Below, piece after piece: positions 45,189 to 54,133 of a DNA stretch of 64,000 nt (positions are counted from its first letter, which is position 1; each line of letters begins with the position of its first letter). The position numbers were made by a program, and so were the translations under genes. The stretch is from Oceanobacillus halophilus (lineage in GTDB: Bacteria; Bacillota; Bacilli; Bacillales; Amphibacillaceae), in contig NZ_RBZP01000001.1 of NCBI RefSeq assembly GCF_003628505.1, positions 558,001 through 622,000 on the forward strand, written 5' to 3'. The notes beneath the pieces are model-generated. The model was not told the DNA's origin. It made no database searches and saw nothing but the letters and a program-made list of their open reading frames with translations.

Positions 45189-45349
45189 GAATATCTTCCT
45201 CCTTAAAATAAAAATGGTTAAATAAGGATTTTCACCCTATAATTAGAAGATTATCATTGCTTTCCAATACTTGCAAACATTTTGCACGTATTTTCTTTTA
45301 TAACTCATTTTTTAACTAGTTTTTGATGGGTGGCTACTAATATAATGTT

Positions 45350-45870
45350 GTCTTTTTACTGGTTATGACGCATTTTGTATGAAATTCAGTATTGTGCGAA
45401 ACAAATCGTTCCGGAAACACACTTCGCTTTTCGCGGGCGGCTGGTGAGCCTCCTCGTGCTATCGCACTGTGGGGTCTCACCGATGCCTTTCCTCCCGCAG
45501 AAGTCTTCGTGTGTTTCCTCCACTAAGTCCCAGCTCTTCTTGATTTTAAATAGAATAATTATATTTACAATGAACAACTTGCCCAAACGTATCATTAAGG
45601 ACTATAACTTTTTAAATATAGAGGATGTAACATAGCGTAGGCAAAATACGGAGACAGAATAAATGGAAATTTTCTTCGTGCGATGTAATGTTGCCGAAGC
45701 CTTCCTTGTCCTGTGGGATTAGCACGATTCCGTAGACCCCGCAGGAAGTGGTTTTCTTCCGAGGGGGCTGAGGCCGTTCCCACGGAAAGCGTAGTATTCT
45801 GCCGAAGCGAATGTAATCTCTTAATAATCATTAATCCGAGCGAGAGCATAACAAAAAGAGTTTTCATTAC
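45350..45870 (-). mobile_element. GC-rich bipartite intergenic repeat (copy D, reversed)
   Basis: The 45189-45974 gap holds no gene but a repeat with the two arms seen at 29.6 and 36 kb in reverse order. The left arm (about 45403-45450) has CGTTCCGGAAACACACTTCG and GGCTGGTGAGCCTCCT. The right arm (45740-45812) has CTTCCGAGGGGGCTGAGGC and GCGTAGTATTCTGCC. The right end shows the short terminal sequence AAAAAGAG. Reading frames over the element have no ribosome binding sites and are not genes. Confidence 0.7.
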
Positions 45871-45974
45871 GTCGTAGTTCGAATCAACTCCTACATAAAA
45901 GGAGCCAAACTTAAGAAAATAACCTTTTACAGACATTATAAAAAGAACAAGTGTATAACTTGTTCTTTAGAGAG

Positions 45975-46047
<73 letters not shown>

Positions 46048-46081
46048 GTGTTATTGTTTTATTTTCCTAATATATGTATGG

Positions 46082-46171
46082 AGGAGGTAGAGGGATTCGA
46101 ACCCCCGCGCGGTTTGACCCGCCTGTCGGTTTTCAAGACCGATCCCTTCAGCCAGACTTGGGTATACCTCC
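46082..46171 (-). tRNA. tRNA-Ser (TGA)
   Basis: A class II tRNA of 90 bases with a long variable arm. The anticodon loop CTTGAAA has anticodon TGA. The acceptor GGAGGTA/TACCTCC is followed by T and then an encoded CCA. The discriminator is thus T, not the usual G of serine tRNAs. Confidence 0.95.
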
Positions 46172-46187
46172 AAGGCTAAAAAAATGG

Positions 46188-46261
46188 TGGACCCTGCAGG
46201 ACTCGAACCTGCGACCGATCGGTTATGAGCCGATAGCTCTAACCAACTGAGCTAAGGGTCC
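46188..46261 (-). tRNA. tRNA-Ile2 (CAT, lysidine type)
   Basis: 74 bases with anticodon CAT in the loop CTCATAA. The body (GGACCCTTAGCTCAGTTGG) resembles the B. subtilis minor tRNA-Ile whose C34 is changed to lysidine by TilS, and not the elongator or initiator tRNA-Met. CCA is encoded. The assignment rests on this similarity. Confidence 0.85.
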
Positions 46262-46278
46262 GTATGTATATTATATGG

Positions 46279-46352
46279 GGCGACCGGTGGGAATCGAACC
46301 CACGAATGCCGGAGCCACAATCCGGTGCGTTAACCACTTCGCCACGACCGCC
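46279..46352 (-). tRNA. tRNA-His (GTG)
   Basis: The anticodon loop TTGTGGC has anticodon GTG. The extra 5' G (G-1) faces C73, which is the identity pair of histidine tRNA. CCA is encoded. Confidence 0.95.
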
Positions 46353-46380
46353 GTCTTATGGCTTAAAATTGATTATATGG

Positions 46381-46454
46381 TAGCGGCGGAGGGGATCGAA
46401 CCCACGACCTCACGGGTATGAACCGTACGCTCTCGCCAGCTGAGCTACGCCGCC
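46381..46454 (-). tRNA. tRNA-Met, elongator (CAT)
   Basis: The anticodon loop TTCATAC has anticodon CAT. The body (GGCGGCGTAGCTCAGCTGG) matches B. subtilis elongator tRNA-Met, and it lacks the mismatched first pair of the initiator. CCA is encoded. Confidence 0.93.
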
Positions 46455-46459
46455 ATTGG

Positions 46460-46531
46460 CTCCACAGGTAGGATTCGAACCTACGACCGATCGGTTAACA
46501 GCCGATTGCTCTACCACTGAGCTACTGTGGA
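46460..46531 (-). tRNA. tRNA-Asn (GTT)
   Basis: 72 bases with anticodon GTT in the loop CTGTTAA, acceptor TCCACAG and discriminator G. CCA is encoded. It is the first gene of the cluster Asn-Met-His-Ile2-Ser-Phe. Confidence 0.95.
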
Positions 46532-46682
46532 ATAATTTATTCATAACAAACAATTACAGTAACGAAATATAATTTACCATGTTTCTTCTTCGCTGTCAAC
46601 AACAATCTTAAAATTTCTCTCTGAAACGACAATATTTATAATAGCACTTTTAGAATAAACTTTCAATAGAAAAGCAAGAAAA

Positions 46683-46706
46683 AGAGGAAGAAAAATTACT
46701 TCCTCT
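46683..46706 (-). terminator. Terminator of the Na/Pi transporter gene
   Basis: AGAGGAAG/CTTCCTCT with a loop of 8 is followed on the minus strand by a T-rich stretch (CTTTTTCTTGCTTTTC). It also insulates the tRNA cluster. Confidence 0.75.
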
Positions 46707-46715
46707 ATTCTTAGT

Positions 46716-48341
46716 TTATTCTCCTAAAACATCTTCTGCTATATTCACAGCATGATCACCAATACGCTCTAAATTACTAATAATATCGACAAATACAATT
46801 CCTGCAGGTCCACTGCAATGTCCCTCATTCATACGAATGATATGCTTTTTACGATAGTCTCTTTCCATTTTATCGATTTGTTCTTCTTTTTGCACGACTT
46901 CAAGTGCTTTTTCTCTACTTGACTCTTCTAATGCATTAACAGCTTGCTTCACAGTCATTAGTGTAAGGTCAAACATATTATTCAAATCTTCCAATGCACT
47001 TTCAGTTAAATGAACCTTATTTGAAATTTTATAATCAACTAATTCGATAATATTCTCAAAATGATCGCCAATTCTTTCTATATCACGTACCGTATCCATT
47101 AAGGCCGTGTGTTTGGCACTTTCTACTTCACTTAGTGATTCTCCAGAAATATTTACTAGGTAATCAGTGATTTTACGATCCAAATTGTTTAGGGCACCCT
47201 CAATCTGCATTGCAATTTCTGAGTGCTTTTGAGCATTTGTTGTTAAATATAAATTGGTCTCTTCCAACCCTTTATAAGCATATTCGCCCATTCTTACTAC
47301 TTCTGACCTTGATTGTTCCAATGCTAATGATGATGACCTTTGTATAAAAATAGGATCTAGATGTTGAGGTTTATACTCGATTATTGAATCTTCACCTGGA
47401 ATAGCCTTTGTTACAATCCATGCTAAACCTGCAATAAACGGAAATTGTATTACGGTATTTAAGATATTAAAGCTACCATGAGCGAACGCAATCGTCATCT
47501 CAGGATTTAAATTAAATTGGCCTTGTAACCACAGGACATACTGTGTGAATATACCTAACAGGATTAAAAATACGGTACTACCCAACATATTAAAAATAAC
47601 GTGTGTTAGAGCTGCACGTTTTGCTGCAATCGTTGCTCCTATTGATGCTAAGATTGCAGTGATTGTTGTCCCTAAATTATCTCCAAATAATACCGGAAGG
47701 GCCGCATCTAAGGCTATTGCACCTTCAGAATACAGTCCTTGAAGTATACCTATAGTAGCACTTGAACTTTGAACAATCAGCGTAAATAGAGTCCCGATAA
47801 CTACACCTAGTATAGGATTATCACTCATACTAATCGTTAAATCTTGAAAGACTTGCAAGGAACGTAATGGTTTCATTCCTGCACTCATTAATTCTAAACC
47901 GAAAAATAGAGAACCAAAACCAAATACTGTATATCCAGCAGCAGTAACTTTAGGGTTCTTAAAAAAGAAAATTAAAAACGCACCAGCTGCTATGATGGGA
48001 AGCGCATATGCACCTAAATCAATACCAATAATAAATGCTGTAACAGTGGTACCTATATTTGCACCCATAATAACCCCGATAGCTTGCCTTAATGTCATGA
48101 AACCTGCATTTACCAAACCTACTGTTAGTACTGTTGTACCAGAACTACTCTGTATAAGAATGGTAACTATTATACCTGCTAGTACTCCTAGAAAAGGATT
48201 ACTCGTAAATCTATCCAAAATGTCTCTTAAACGGTCTCCAGCAGATCTTTGAAGACCATCTCCCATAAATTTAATCCCTAATAAGAAAATACCTAAACCG
48301 CCGAAAAAGTCGAATAACAACGCTTGTATATCTATTTCCAA
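46716..48341 (-). CDS. Na+/phosphate symporter with C-terminal PhoU-like domain
   Basis: A 541-residue NptA/YjbB-type protein. Two inverted repeats of the Na/Pi-cotransporter domain each contain the Q-S-S-S motif (about 64-67 and 191-194) and a G-x-N-[IL]-G-T-T motif. About eight to ten membrane helices occupy residues 1-310. The C-terminal 200 residues form a PhoU-like helical domain (R-I-G-D-H near 445 and again near 525). It could take up phosphate or regulate it through its own PhoU module. The start is TTG. Confidence 0.92.
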   Translation of the reverse strand: MEIDIQALLFDFFGGLGIFLLGIKFMGDGLQRSAGDRLRDILDRFTSNPFLGVLAGIIVTILIQSSSGTTVLTVGLVNAGFMTLRQAIGVIMGANIGTTVTAFIIGIDLGAYALPIIAAGAFLIFFFKNPKVTAAGYTVFGFGSLFFGLELMSAGMKPLRSLQVFQDLTISMSDNPILGVVIGTLFTLIVQSSSATIGILQGLYSEGAIALDAALPVLFGDNLGTTITAILASIGATIAAKRAALTHVIFNMLGSTVFLILLGIFTQYVLWLQGQFNLNPEMTIAFAHGSFNILNTVIQFPFIAGLAWIVTKAIPGEDSIIEYKPQHLDPIFIQRSSSLALEQSRSEVVRMGEYAYKGLEETNLYLTTNAQKHSEIAMQIEGALNNLDRKITDYLVNISGESLSEVESAKHTALMDTVRDIERIGDHFENIIELVDYKISNKVHLTESALEDLNNMFDLTLMTVKQAVNALEESSREKALEVVQKEEQIDKMERDYRKKHIIRMNEGHCSGPAGIVFVDIISNLERIGDHAVNIAEDVLGE

Positions 48342-48530
48342 TTCTTAAACATCCCTTCATCCAGTTGTATGTAATACTGTGTGCCCTTATCCATATTAAA
48401 GATAGGTAAAGTTATTGTAAAGGTAATCCGACAATAATTTACATTAAATTTACAATTCATTTAAGTCGTTGGCCTAATGAACGTAGTACTTTTAGTTATT
48501 TCCCATTCTTAATATTATATGATGATATTA

Positions 48531-48565
48531 AAAAACGACTTGGATTATAAACCCAGGTCGTTTTT
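48531..48565 (-). terminator. Terminator of the NfeD gene
   Basis: AAAACGACTTGG pairs with CCAGGTCGTTTT (one wobble) around an 8-base loop. A-runs on the plus strand give a T-run on the minus strand after the stem. Confidence 0.85.
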
Positions 48566-48567
48566 GA

Positions 48568-49200
48568 TTATTTTTTCACTTCTACCAGAATTTTCGTTCC
48601 ATCCACTTGGACAACTCGTATTTCTGTATTTTTCTCTATCCACTGCCCGTTAGAAACAGCACTATAGTCTTTATTATTTATTTTAATGGTACCGACCGGT
48701 CGTAGGTCAGTCATGGTAATTCCCGATTCACCTTTCAGTTTCTCGTAATCAGCATTTATAGAATTATACCCCGCTTCACTCGTTAATTGGTCTTTTAACG
48801 TAAGTTTATTCCACATATTTCTTTTCTTAAAGACCTTCAGGAAGATAAGTGAACCCGCTGCTCCAAAAATCACACCTAGTACAGAGTACAATCCAGCACT
48901 AAATGAAGGCGCAACAAGCGCTACGGAAAATAGCATAATGGCTAAGCCAATAGTTGCAAGAGTTCCATCATTAATAACTTTTCCATCAATAATAATAAGT
49001 AATAATCCAATAAAATATAAAATAAGCATAAGAATTAAGGAGCTTGTTTCCGTCGCATAAGCACCAAAATAGACACTAATAAACCCTATTCCTAAGATTC
49101 CAAAAACACCTTTAGCATTTACTAAAACTTCACCAATTAAAAATAACGTACCTAGTCCGGTTATTATTAATCCAATCCATTCTATATCAAACATTTCCAA
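48568..49200 (-). CDS. NfeD family membrane protein (NfeD1b, C-terminal OB fold)
   Basis: A 210-residue protein with a membrane domain of about four helices (10-120) and a C-terminal OB-fold (about 150-210: G-T-I-K-I-N-N-K-D-Y and I-R-V-V-Q-V-D-G-T-K). It lacks the ClpP-like protease domain of long NfeD proteins. NfeD partners normally work with flotillins (FloA/FloT) in membrane microdomains; no flotillin gene is in this window. The start is probably TTG, 7 bases after GGAGG; an ATG two codons later is possible. Confidence 0.88.
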   Translation of the reverse strand: MEMFDIEWIGLIITGLGTLFLIGEVLVNAKGVFGILGIGFISVYFGAYATETSSLILMLILYFIGLLLIIIDGKVINDGTLATIGLAIMLFSVALVAPSFSAGLYSVLGVIFGAAGSLIFLKVFKKRNMWNKLTLKDQLTSEAGYNSINADYEKLKGESGITMTDLRPVGTIKINNKDYSAVSNGQWIEKNTEIRVVQVDGTKILVEVKK

Positions 49201-49266
49201 AGCAATTCCTCCCCTCCATTATTTATACGGATTTGCTTAAAATAGGTTTCATAAAAGGAGAATATT

Positions 49267-49608
49267 ATGGAATACATAAAAAGATTCTTTCTCTATACCT
49301 TCATTATACTGTTAGTTGCAAGTATTTTTAAAGACTTATCTTTAGGTACAATAATAAAAGAAGAAGATAGTCCTCCTGATATACCCACTGTTGTTAGTAA
49401 CAGCAACTATTCCGTACAAAAGGTTAAGATTTCTTCGGGGGATACAGTTCTATCCATTGTAGAAGAAATAAATTCACAAAAAATTCATGAAATAGAAATA
49501 CAACAAATTTTATCTGACTTTAATGAGCTAAACCCAAGTGTTAATCCATACCAATTACAACCAAACAGTTTTTACTATTTCCCTGATTATAATAAAAACG
49601 GAGACTGA
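49267..49608 (+). CDS. Small membrane-anchored LysM-like protein (YqfZ-like)
   Basis: A 113-residue protein with one N-terminal hydrophobic segment (about 6-24) that could be a signal anchor, followed by an extracytoplasmic domain. The sequence V-K-I-S-S-G-D-T-V-L-S-I-V and the end F-N-E-L-N-P-S-V-N-P-Y-Q-L have the LysM rhythm. The position and layout agree with B. subtilis yqfZ, a short LysM protein. The peptidoglycan-binding role is inference. Confidence 0.75.
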   Translation: MEYIKRFFLYTFIILLVASIFKDLSLGTIIKEEDSPPDIPTVVSNSNYSVQKVKISSGDTVLSIVEEINSQKIHEIEIQQILSDFNELNPSVNPYQLQPNSFYYFPDYNKNGD

Positions 49609-49625
49609 ACTAAATTCAGTCTCCG
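49599..49625 (-). terminator. Terminator between YqfZ-like and YqfX-like genes
   Basis: CGGAGACTGAA pairs with TTCAGTCTCCG (loop of 5). A T-run follows only on the minus strand (TTTTTATT), so it mainly serves the YqfX-like gene 22 bases upstream on that strand. Confidence 0.8.
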
Positions 49626-49647
49626 CTAAGAAATGAATATTAATTTG

Positions 49648-50034
49648 CTAAACGAAAGGGAGTATAAACACTGTAATTAAAATGGAGATTGCCCCAGCTG
49701 CTATTGCAATATTACCTAAAGTTTCTGCTCCACGACTCCGAGAGACAAATCCTAAGATAATACCTGCTGCACCTAATACTATTGGCCACATAAAGAATGA
49801 AATAATCGAGAGAGCAAGACCTATCCAGCCAAACATACTATTCACTTCGCCGTCTGTATCTGCTCCATCTCGAACTTGATAATCATCTGCAGTAAATTCA
49901 GCAGCATACTCTTCATTTCTTGAACTATCAGGCTCAATGCCAACAAAATCCTGATTCTTTACTTCTTCCCCGTAATTCTCTCCATGTCTTGGCGCATTTT
50001 GAACATCATCATTAGTGTTTTTATATTCATCCAT
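49648..50034 (-). CDS. YqfX-like membrane protein (DUF4190-type)
   Basis: A 128-residue protein with a long polar N-terminal region (residues 1-65, rich in Asp, Glu and Asn) and two membrane helices (about 66-88 and 104-127) separated by a glycine-rich turn R-S-R-G-A-E-T-L-G. B. subtilis YqfX has the same size. The frame is open 38 codons further upstream, but the ATG after AGGAGG was chosen. Function unknown. Confidence 0.82.
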   Translation of the reverse strand: MDEYKNTNDDVQNAPRHGENYGEEVKNQDFVGIEPDSSRNEEYAAEFTADDYQVRDGADTDGEVNSMFGWIGLALSIISFFMWPIVLGAAGIILGFVSRSRGAETLGNIAIAAGAISILITVFILPFV

Positions 50035-50242
50035 ACCGTTTTTGACCTCCTTTTTTTGTGAGGTGCAGTTATAGTGTATGGAATATCGCTGGTTATATAA
50101 TGTTATTTTGTGGAAGAACACCTGGAAACAAAAAAGGAGATGGAACAAGTTTACTTCTAAGAAGGGGTTGCATATAGTATTAGAAATGTAAAAAGGTGCT
50201 TTTTCTTATTTATGCAAAAAATCCTTATAAGGAGTTTTTTCA

Positions 50243-50530
50243 ATGTCGATTTTCATCAAGGAGTTAGTAAGAAAAAAACTAAAACAGATTTCGTCAGAAG
50301 AACTTATGTTTTATAGTAAACAGTATGGGTTCTCTTTATCTAAACATCAAGCTATGCAGATTTCGAATTATTTAAATCAAAATTCATCTGTCGACCCCTT
50401 CAAGTTTAATGACCGTGAAAAAATGCTACGCGAATTAGCACGAATCACAGATATAGAAACTGCTCAGCAGGCGAGAAAACTTTTAGATGAAGTAATTAAA
50501 TCATATGGGTTAGAACATCTTTTTGAATAA
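50243..50530 (+). CDS. YqfT family protein (DUF2624)
   Basis: A 95-residue helical protein starting M-S-I-F-I-K-E-L-V and with the motif K-Q-Y-G-F-S-L-S-K-H-Q-A, typical of DUF2624. Function unknown. AAGGAG precedes the ATG. It lies next to nfo as in B. subtilis, but in divergent orientation it has its own promoter region. Confidence 0.82.
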   Translation: MSIFIKELVRKKLKQISSEELMFYSKQYGFSLSKHQAMQISNYLNQNSSVDPFKFNDREKMLRELARITDIETAQQARKLLDEVIKSYGLEHLFE

Positions 50531-50621
50531 GGCTCATTTCGTATACTTTGCTGCTTTTTAAATCTCATAGTTAATTAAAAACGCCTCAATCTTTTAGATA
50601 ACCGCCTCGAATATGAAAAGA

Positions 50622-50647
50622 AGGAGAACATAAAATATACGTTCTCC
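50622..50647 (-). terminator. Probable terminator of nfo
   Basis: GGAGAACATA...TACGTTCTCC forms an imperfect stem followed on the minus strand by TTCTTTTCAT. It lies 80 bases after the gene. Confidence 0.55.
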
Positions 50648-50728
50648 CTCTTATATTATAATAATTTCCACTAGTGCAAACTTGTACAAAATGCGTTTCA
50701 GAAAACAGCCTTTGTTCATAATTGTGGA

Positions 50729-51622
50729 TCACTGATTTAAAATTTTCTCTTTCAAATCTTCATCAAAATGACCATTTTGTATCATTTCAATTTCAAATTT
50801 GTATGGCGCCTTTTTATTCTTTTTATCTTCTCCAACATAAGGAGTTTCAAGTATTTTTGGAAGCGTCTCTAACTGTGGATGGTGAATAACATGATGGAGA
50901 GCACTAAATCCGATATGACCAAAGCCAATATTCTCATGTCTGTCTTTATGTGATCCGCGCTCATTTTTGCTGTCATTTACATGGACAACCTTTATACGCT
51001 CAATACCTATGATCTTGTCAAATTCATTTAAAACACCATCAAAGTCATTAACAACATCATATCCTGCATCATGTATATGACATGTATCTAAACACACTGA
51101 TAATTTTTCATTTAATGAAACACCATCAATAATTTTTGCTATTTCTTCAAAGGTTCTCCCAATTTCAGATCCTTTACCCGCCATAGTTTCAAGAGCAATT
51201 TGTACGTCCTTTTCTTTATCTAAAACCTCATTTAAACCTTCAATAATTTTCTTAATTCCCTCTTCAGGACCCGCACCAACGTGTGCCCCCGGATGAAGAA
51301 CAATCTGCTTTGCCCCTATTGCCTCTGTCCGTTCAATTTCACTTCTTAAAAAATTGACGCCAAGTTCAAAGGTAGCTGGTTTGGTTGTGTTGCCAATGTT
51401 GATGATATATGGAGCATGTACGACAATATCAGATAAACCATTTTGTCTCATATGTTCAATTCCAGCTTCTATATTTAGCTCCTCCACAGGCTTTCTTCTT
51501 GTGTTTTGTGGTGCTCCAGTATAAATCATAAATGTGTTTGCACCGTAGCCCACCGCTTCTTCACTCGAACCTAATAGCATTTTTTTTCCACTCATGGATA
51601 CGTGTGATCCTATTTTTATCAT
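50729..51622 (-). CDS. nfo: Endonuclease IV (AP endonuclease)
   Basis: Nfo cleaves DNA 5' of abasic sites in base excision repair, including in germinating spores. The 297-residue TIM barrel has the trinuclear zinc ligands in [29 protein letters not shown] and D-R-H-E-N-I-G. All are intact. It follows cshB in the same direction with a 51-base gap. Confidence 0.97.
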   Translation of the reverse strand: MIKIGSHVSMSGKKMLLGSSEEAVGYGANTFMIYTGAPQNTRRKPVEELNIEAGIEHMRQNGLSDIVVHAPYIINIGNTTKPATFELGVNFLRSEIERTEAIGAKQIVLHPGAHVGAGPEEGIKKIIEGLNEVLDKEKDVQIALETMAGKGSEIGRTFEEIAKIIDGVSLNEKLSVCLDTCHIHDAGYDVVNDFDGVLNEFDKIIGIERIKVVHVNDSKNERGSHKDRHENIGFGHIGFSALHHVIHHPQLETLPKILETPYVGEDKKNKKAPYKFEIEMIQNGHFDEDLKEKILNQ

Positions 51623-51673
51623 ATTAAACCTCTCCCTTTCTGTAATTCTTAGTGATCTAATACAACTATCCTG

Positions 51674-52987
51674 TTATTTCTTATATTTTGATTTTTTTGC
51701 GAGTTGTTTTTTTATCGATTCTTGTTGTTTTTTCATTTTTTTCTTATATCCTGGTTTAACTTTCTGTTTCTTCCTAACCTGTTTCCATGCCTCTTTTTCC
51801 AATTCCGTTGTGATTTTAGTTCTTAAATGACGCTCATTCCATGGTTTAGCCTCTTTCCACTCACCATTTTTTACATCTACATACGTAAACTGCAGACCTT
51901 TCTCTTCTAATTTTTGAACAAGTTTTAAATCTTCTTCTCGGTAAAGGCTAATTGCTGTTCCTTCCAAACCAGCTCTAGCTGTTCTCCCCACACGGTGAAT
52001 ATAAAACTCTTCTTCTTTCGGTATTTGAGCATTAATAACATGGCTGACTCCTTTTATATCAATACCTCTAGCAGCTAAATCAGTAGCAACCACGTATTGA
52101 TAGCGTAAGTTTTGAATGTCTTTTAAAACACGTTTACGCTCCCTAGGTGTTAAACCACCATGGATTATACCGACCTCCAAGCCTTTTTCCTGTAAAGAAG
52201 ATGCCAATTCATCTGCTTGTTTCTTACCATTGGTGAATATTATTGCTAAATAGGGATTTATTGCCTTAGATATGTCTACGATTATATCTGCTTCCTGACG
52301 ATGCTTCACAGCAATTAGGAGATGTTCCATCGTCTCAGGTGAAAAATGATCATCTATTTTTACATACTCCGGATTCTCTAAATATTTCTTAAAGAATTGT
52401 TGTAGCCTTTGTGGAATTGTAGCTGAAAACACTAATAACTGAATATCTCTTTGAGAACGTAATAGCAATTGATCCACTTCATTAATAAATCCAAGGTCTA
52501 ACATTAAATCAGCTTCATCAATAACAAATGACTTGGCTGAATAAATGGATAACGCTTCTTCGCTTACTAAATCTAAAATTCTTCCAGGTGTTCCAACCAC
52601 TATATGGGGAGGTCGTTTAAGTTTTTCCATCATCTTTTGTTTATCTGTACCACCAACTAAAAGTTTTGTAATCCATTCTTCTTCCTTGTTCGCAAAAGTT
52701 ATGATTTTGCGAACTTCATCATAAATTTGCATGGCAAGCTCTCTAGTAGGTGCCGTAATAACAAATTGAACTTCTCTTTTAGTTGTATCCATTTTATTTA
52801 ACAAAGGAAGTAGATAAGCATGTGTTTTCCCAGAACCAGTTCTAGATTGACCAATAACACTCTTTCCTTTTAAAATCATTGGTATTACTTTTTCCTGTAT
52901 TTCTGTTGGTTTTTTAAACTTTAATTTTTCTACGGCATTAAGCATAACAGGTTGTAACTGAAATTGCTTAAATTGATTCTCATTCAT
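51674..52987 (-). CDS. cshB: DEAD-box RNA helicase CshB
   Basis: A 437-residue ATP-dependent RNA helicase linked to cold adaptation in Bacillus. Motif I is S-R-T-G-S-G-K-T (about 49-56), motif II D-E-A-D near 155, motif III S-A-T near 187 and motif VI H-R-V-G-R-T-A-R-A-G near 332. The C-terminal tail (about 395-437) is extremely rich in lysine, likely for RNA binding. The next gene upstream is yqfO; ispH (yqfP), which intervenes in B. subtilis, is absent. Confidence 0.95.
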   Translation of the reverse strand: MNENQFKQFQLQPVMLNAVEKLKFKKPTEIQEKVIPMILKGKSVIGQSRTGSGKTHAYLLPLLNKMDTTKREVQFVITAPTRELAMQIYDEVRKIITFANKEEEWITKLLVGGTDKQKMMEKLKRPPHIVVGTPGRILDLVSEEALSIYSAKSFVIDEADLMLDLGFINEVDQLLLRSQRDIQLLVFSATIPQRLQQFFKKYLENPEYVKIDDHFSPETMEHLLIAVKHRQEADIIVDISKAINPYLAIIFTNGKKQADELASSLQEKGLEVGIIHGGLTPRERKRVLKDIQNLRYQYVVATDLAARGIDIKGVSHVINAQIPKEEEFYIHRVGRTARAGLEGTAISLYREEDLKLVQKLEEKGLQFTYVDVKNGEWKEAKPWNERHLRTKITTELEKEAWKQVRKKQKVKPGYKKKMKKQQESIKKQLAKKSKYKK

Positions 52988-53017
52988 ACATGTAAAACTC
53001 CTTTTAGGTAGTTGTGA

Positions 53018-54133
53018 TTAAATAAATTGGAAAGGATCTGTATTTGTATCCGAGACTATTATGTCCAACGATTCTTCTTCGAGTGTGTCTTTTAAATAAG
53101 TAGCTGTAGCTTCTTTCATTACCTTTTCTATATAGTGTCCAGCATCGATAACAGCTAATCCCATTTGCCATGCATCTTGTGCCATATGGAAGGACATATC
53201 GCCTGTGATATATACATCCGCACCTTTATGTTTTGCTTGATGAATATACTTTTCTCCACTTCCACCAAGAATAGCTACTCTACTAACTTTTTTGTTTAGG
53301 TCACCCGTCACTCTGACAGATTCCATATCAAATGCATTTTTCACGTGTTCACAAAAATCCTCGAGTTTCATTTTCTCTTGAAGTATTCCAACACGACCTA
53401 AACCAAATTTTTCTCCGCTATTTATTAATGGATATATATCATATGCAGGCTCCTCATATGGATGAGCTGCTAACATAGCTTTTATTACTAATTCTAACCT
53501 ATTTTCAGGTACAATTGTCTCGATTCGTTGTTCCGCAACATATTCCAATTTACCCTTTTCCCCGATAAATGGTTCTGTTCCTTCTAAAGGCTTAAACGTA
53601 CCCTGTCCTTCCGTTTGAAAGGTACAATGACTATAATTACCGATATGTCCTGCTCCACTTTCTGAGAGCCCATTTCTAACTGTTTCTACATGAGTCTTTG
53701 GAACATATACGGCTAATTTATATAGTTTTAATGAAGAAGATTCAATTAAAATATTTGATTCATTTATCCCAAGCGAACGACATATCATATCATTCACCCC
53801 ACCAGCTGCTATATCCAGATTCGTATGCGCAGCATAAACTGTTATTTGGTTTTCTATTAATTTTCGAATTACTTTTCCCTTAGGAGTATCAAAATTTACT
53901 TCTTTCATTGGCTTGAATAATAATGGGTGATGCGCAATTATCAGATCCACCTTTTTCTGAATTGCTTCATCTACAACCGATTCAAGTACATCTAATGTAA
54001 CCATAATCTTTTTTACCTTGTTATTATAAGAGCCAACCTGTAAACCTACATTGTCCCAGTCATATGCTAAAGATTTTGGTGCCCACCTCTCCATCATTTT
54101 AAAAATATCAGAATTAGTACATGAATTTTTCAT
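53018..54133 (-). CDS. Nif3-like dinuclear metal center protein YqfO
   Basis: A 371-residue NIF3-family protein. The two halves of the Nif3 fold (about 1-125 and 240-371) enclose a PII/CutA-like insertion (about 130-235). Metal ligands are seen in A-H-H-P-L-L-F, A-H-T-N-L-D and D-A-G-H-Y. In some species the protein binds or hydrolyses GTP or links zinc and cell-cycle control, but its role is unsettled. The ATG chosen follows GGAGG and overlaps the end of trmK by 20 bases. Confidence 0.9.
   Translation of the reverse strand: MKNSCTNSDIFKMMERWAPKSLAYDWDNVGLQVGSYNNKVKKIMVTLDVLESVVDEAIQKKVDLIIAHHPLLFKPMKEVNFDTPKGKVIRKLIENQITVYAAHTNLDIAAGGVNDMICRSLGINESNILIESSSLKLYKLAVYVPKTHVETVRNGLSESGAGHIGNYSHCTFQTEGQGTFKPLEGTEPFIGEKGKLEYVAEQRIETIVPENRLELVIKAMLAAHPYEEPAYDIYPLINSGEKFGLGRVGILQEKMKLEDFCEHVKNAFDMESVRVTGDLNKKVSRVAILGGSGEKYIHQAKHKGADVYITGDMSFHMAQDAWQMGLAVIDAGHYIEKVMKEATATYLKDTLEEESLDIIVSDTNTDPFQFI

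Noticed and set aside
45240-45270. Fur/PerR-like sequence (TGATAATCTTCTAATTATA on the minus strand) upstream of sodA
   Set aside because: Only one half site is good; the symmetric half is poor.
45386-45936. Two minus-strand and one plus-strand frames in repeat copy D
   Set aside because: They span the arms of the repeat, lack start signals and are not conserved between copies.
46188-46261. Second tRNA-Met gene (anticodon CAT)
   Set aside because: The body matches the minor isoleucine tRNA that receives lysidine, not elongator or initiator tRNA-Met.
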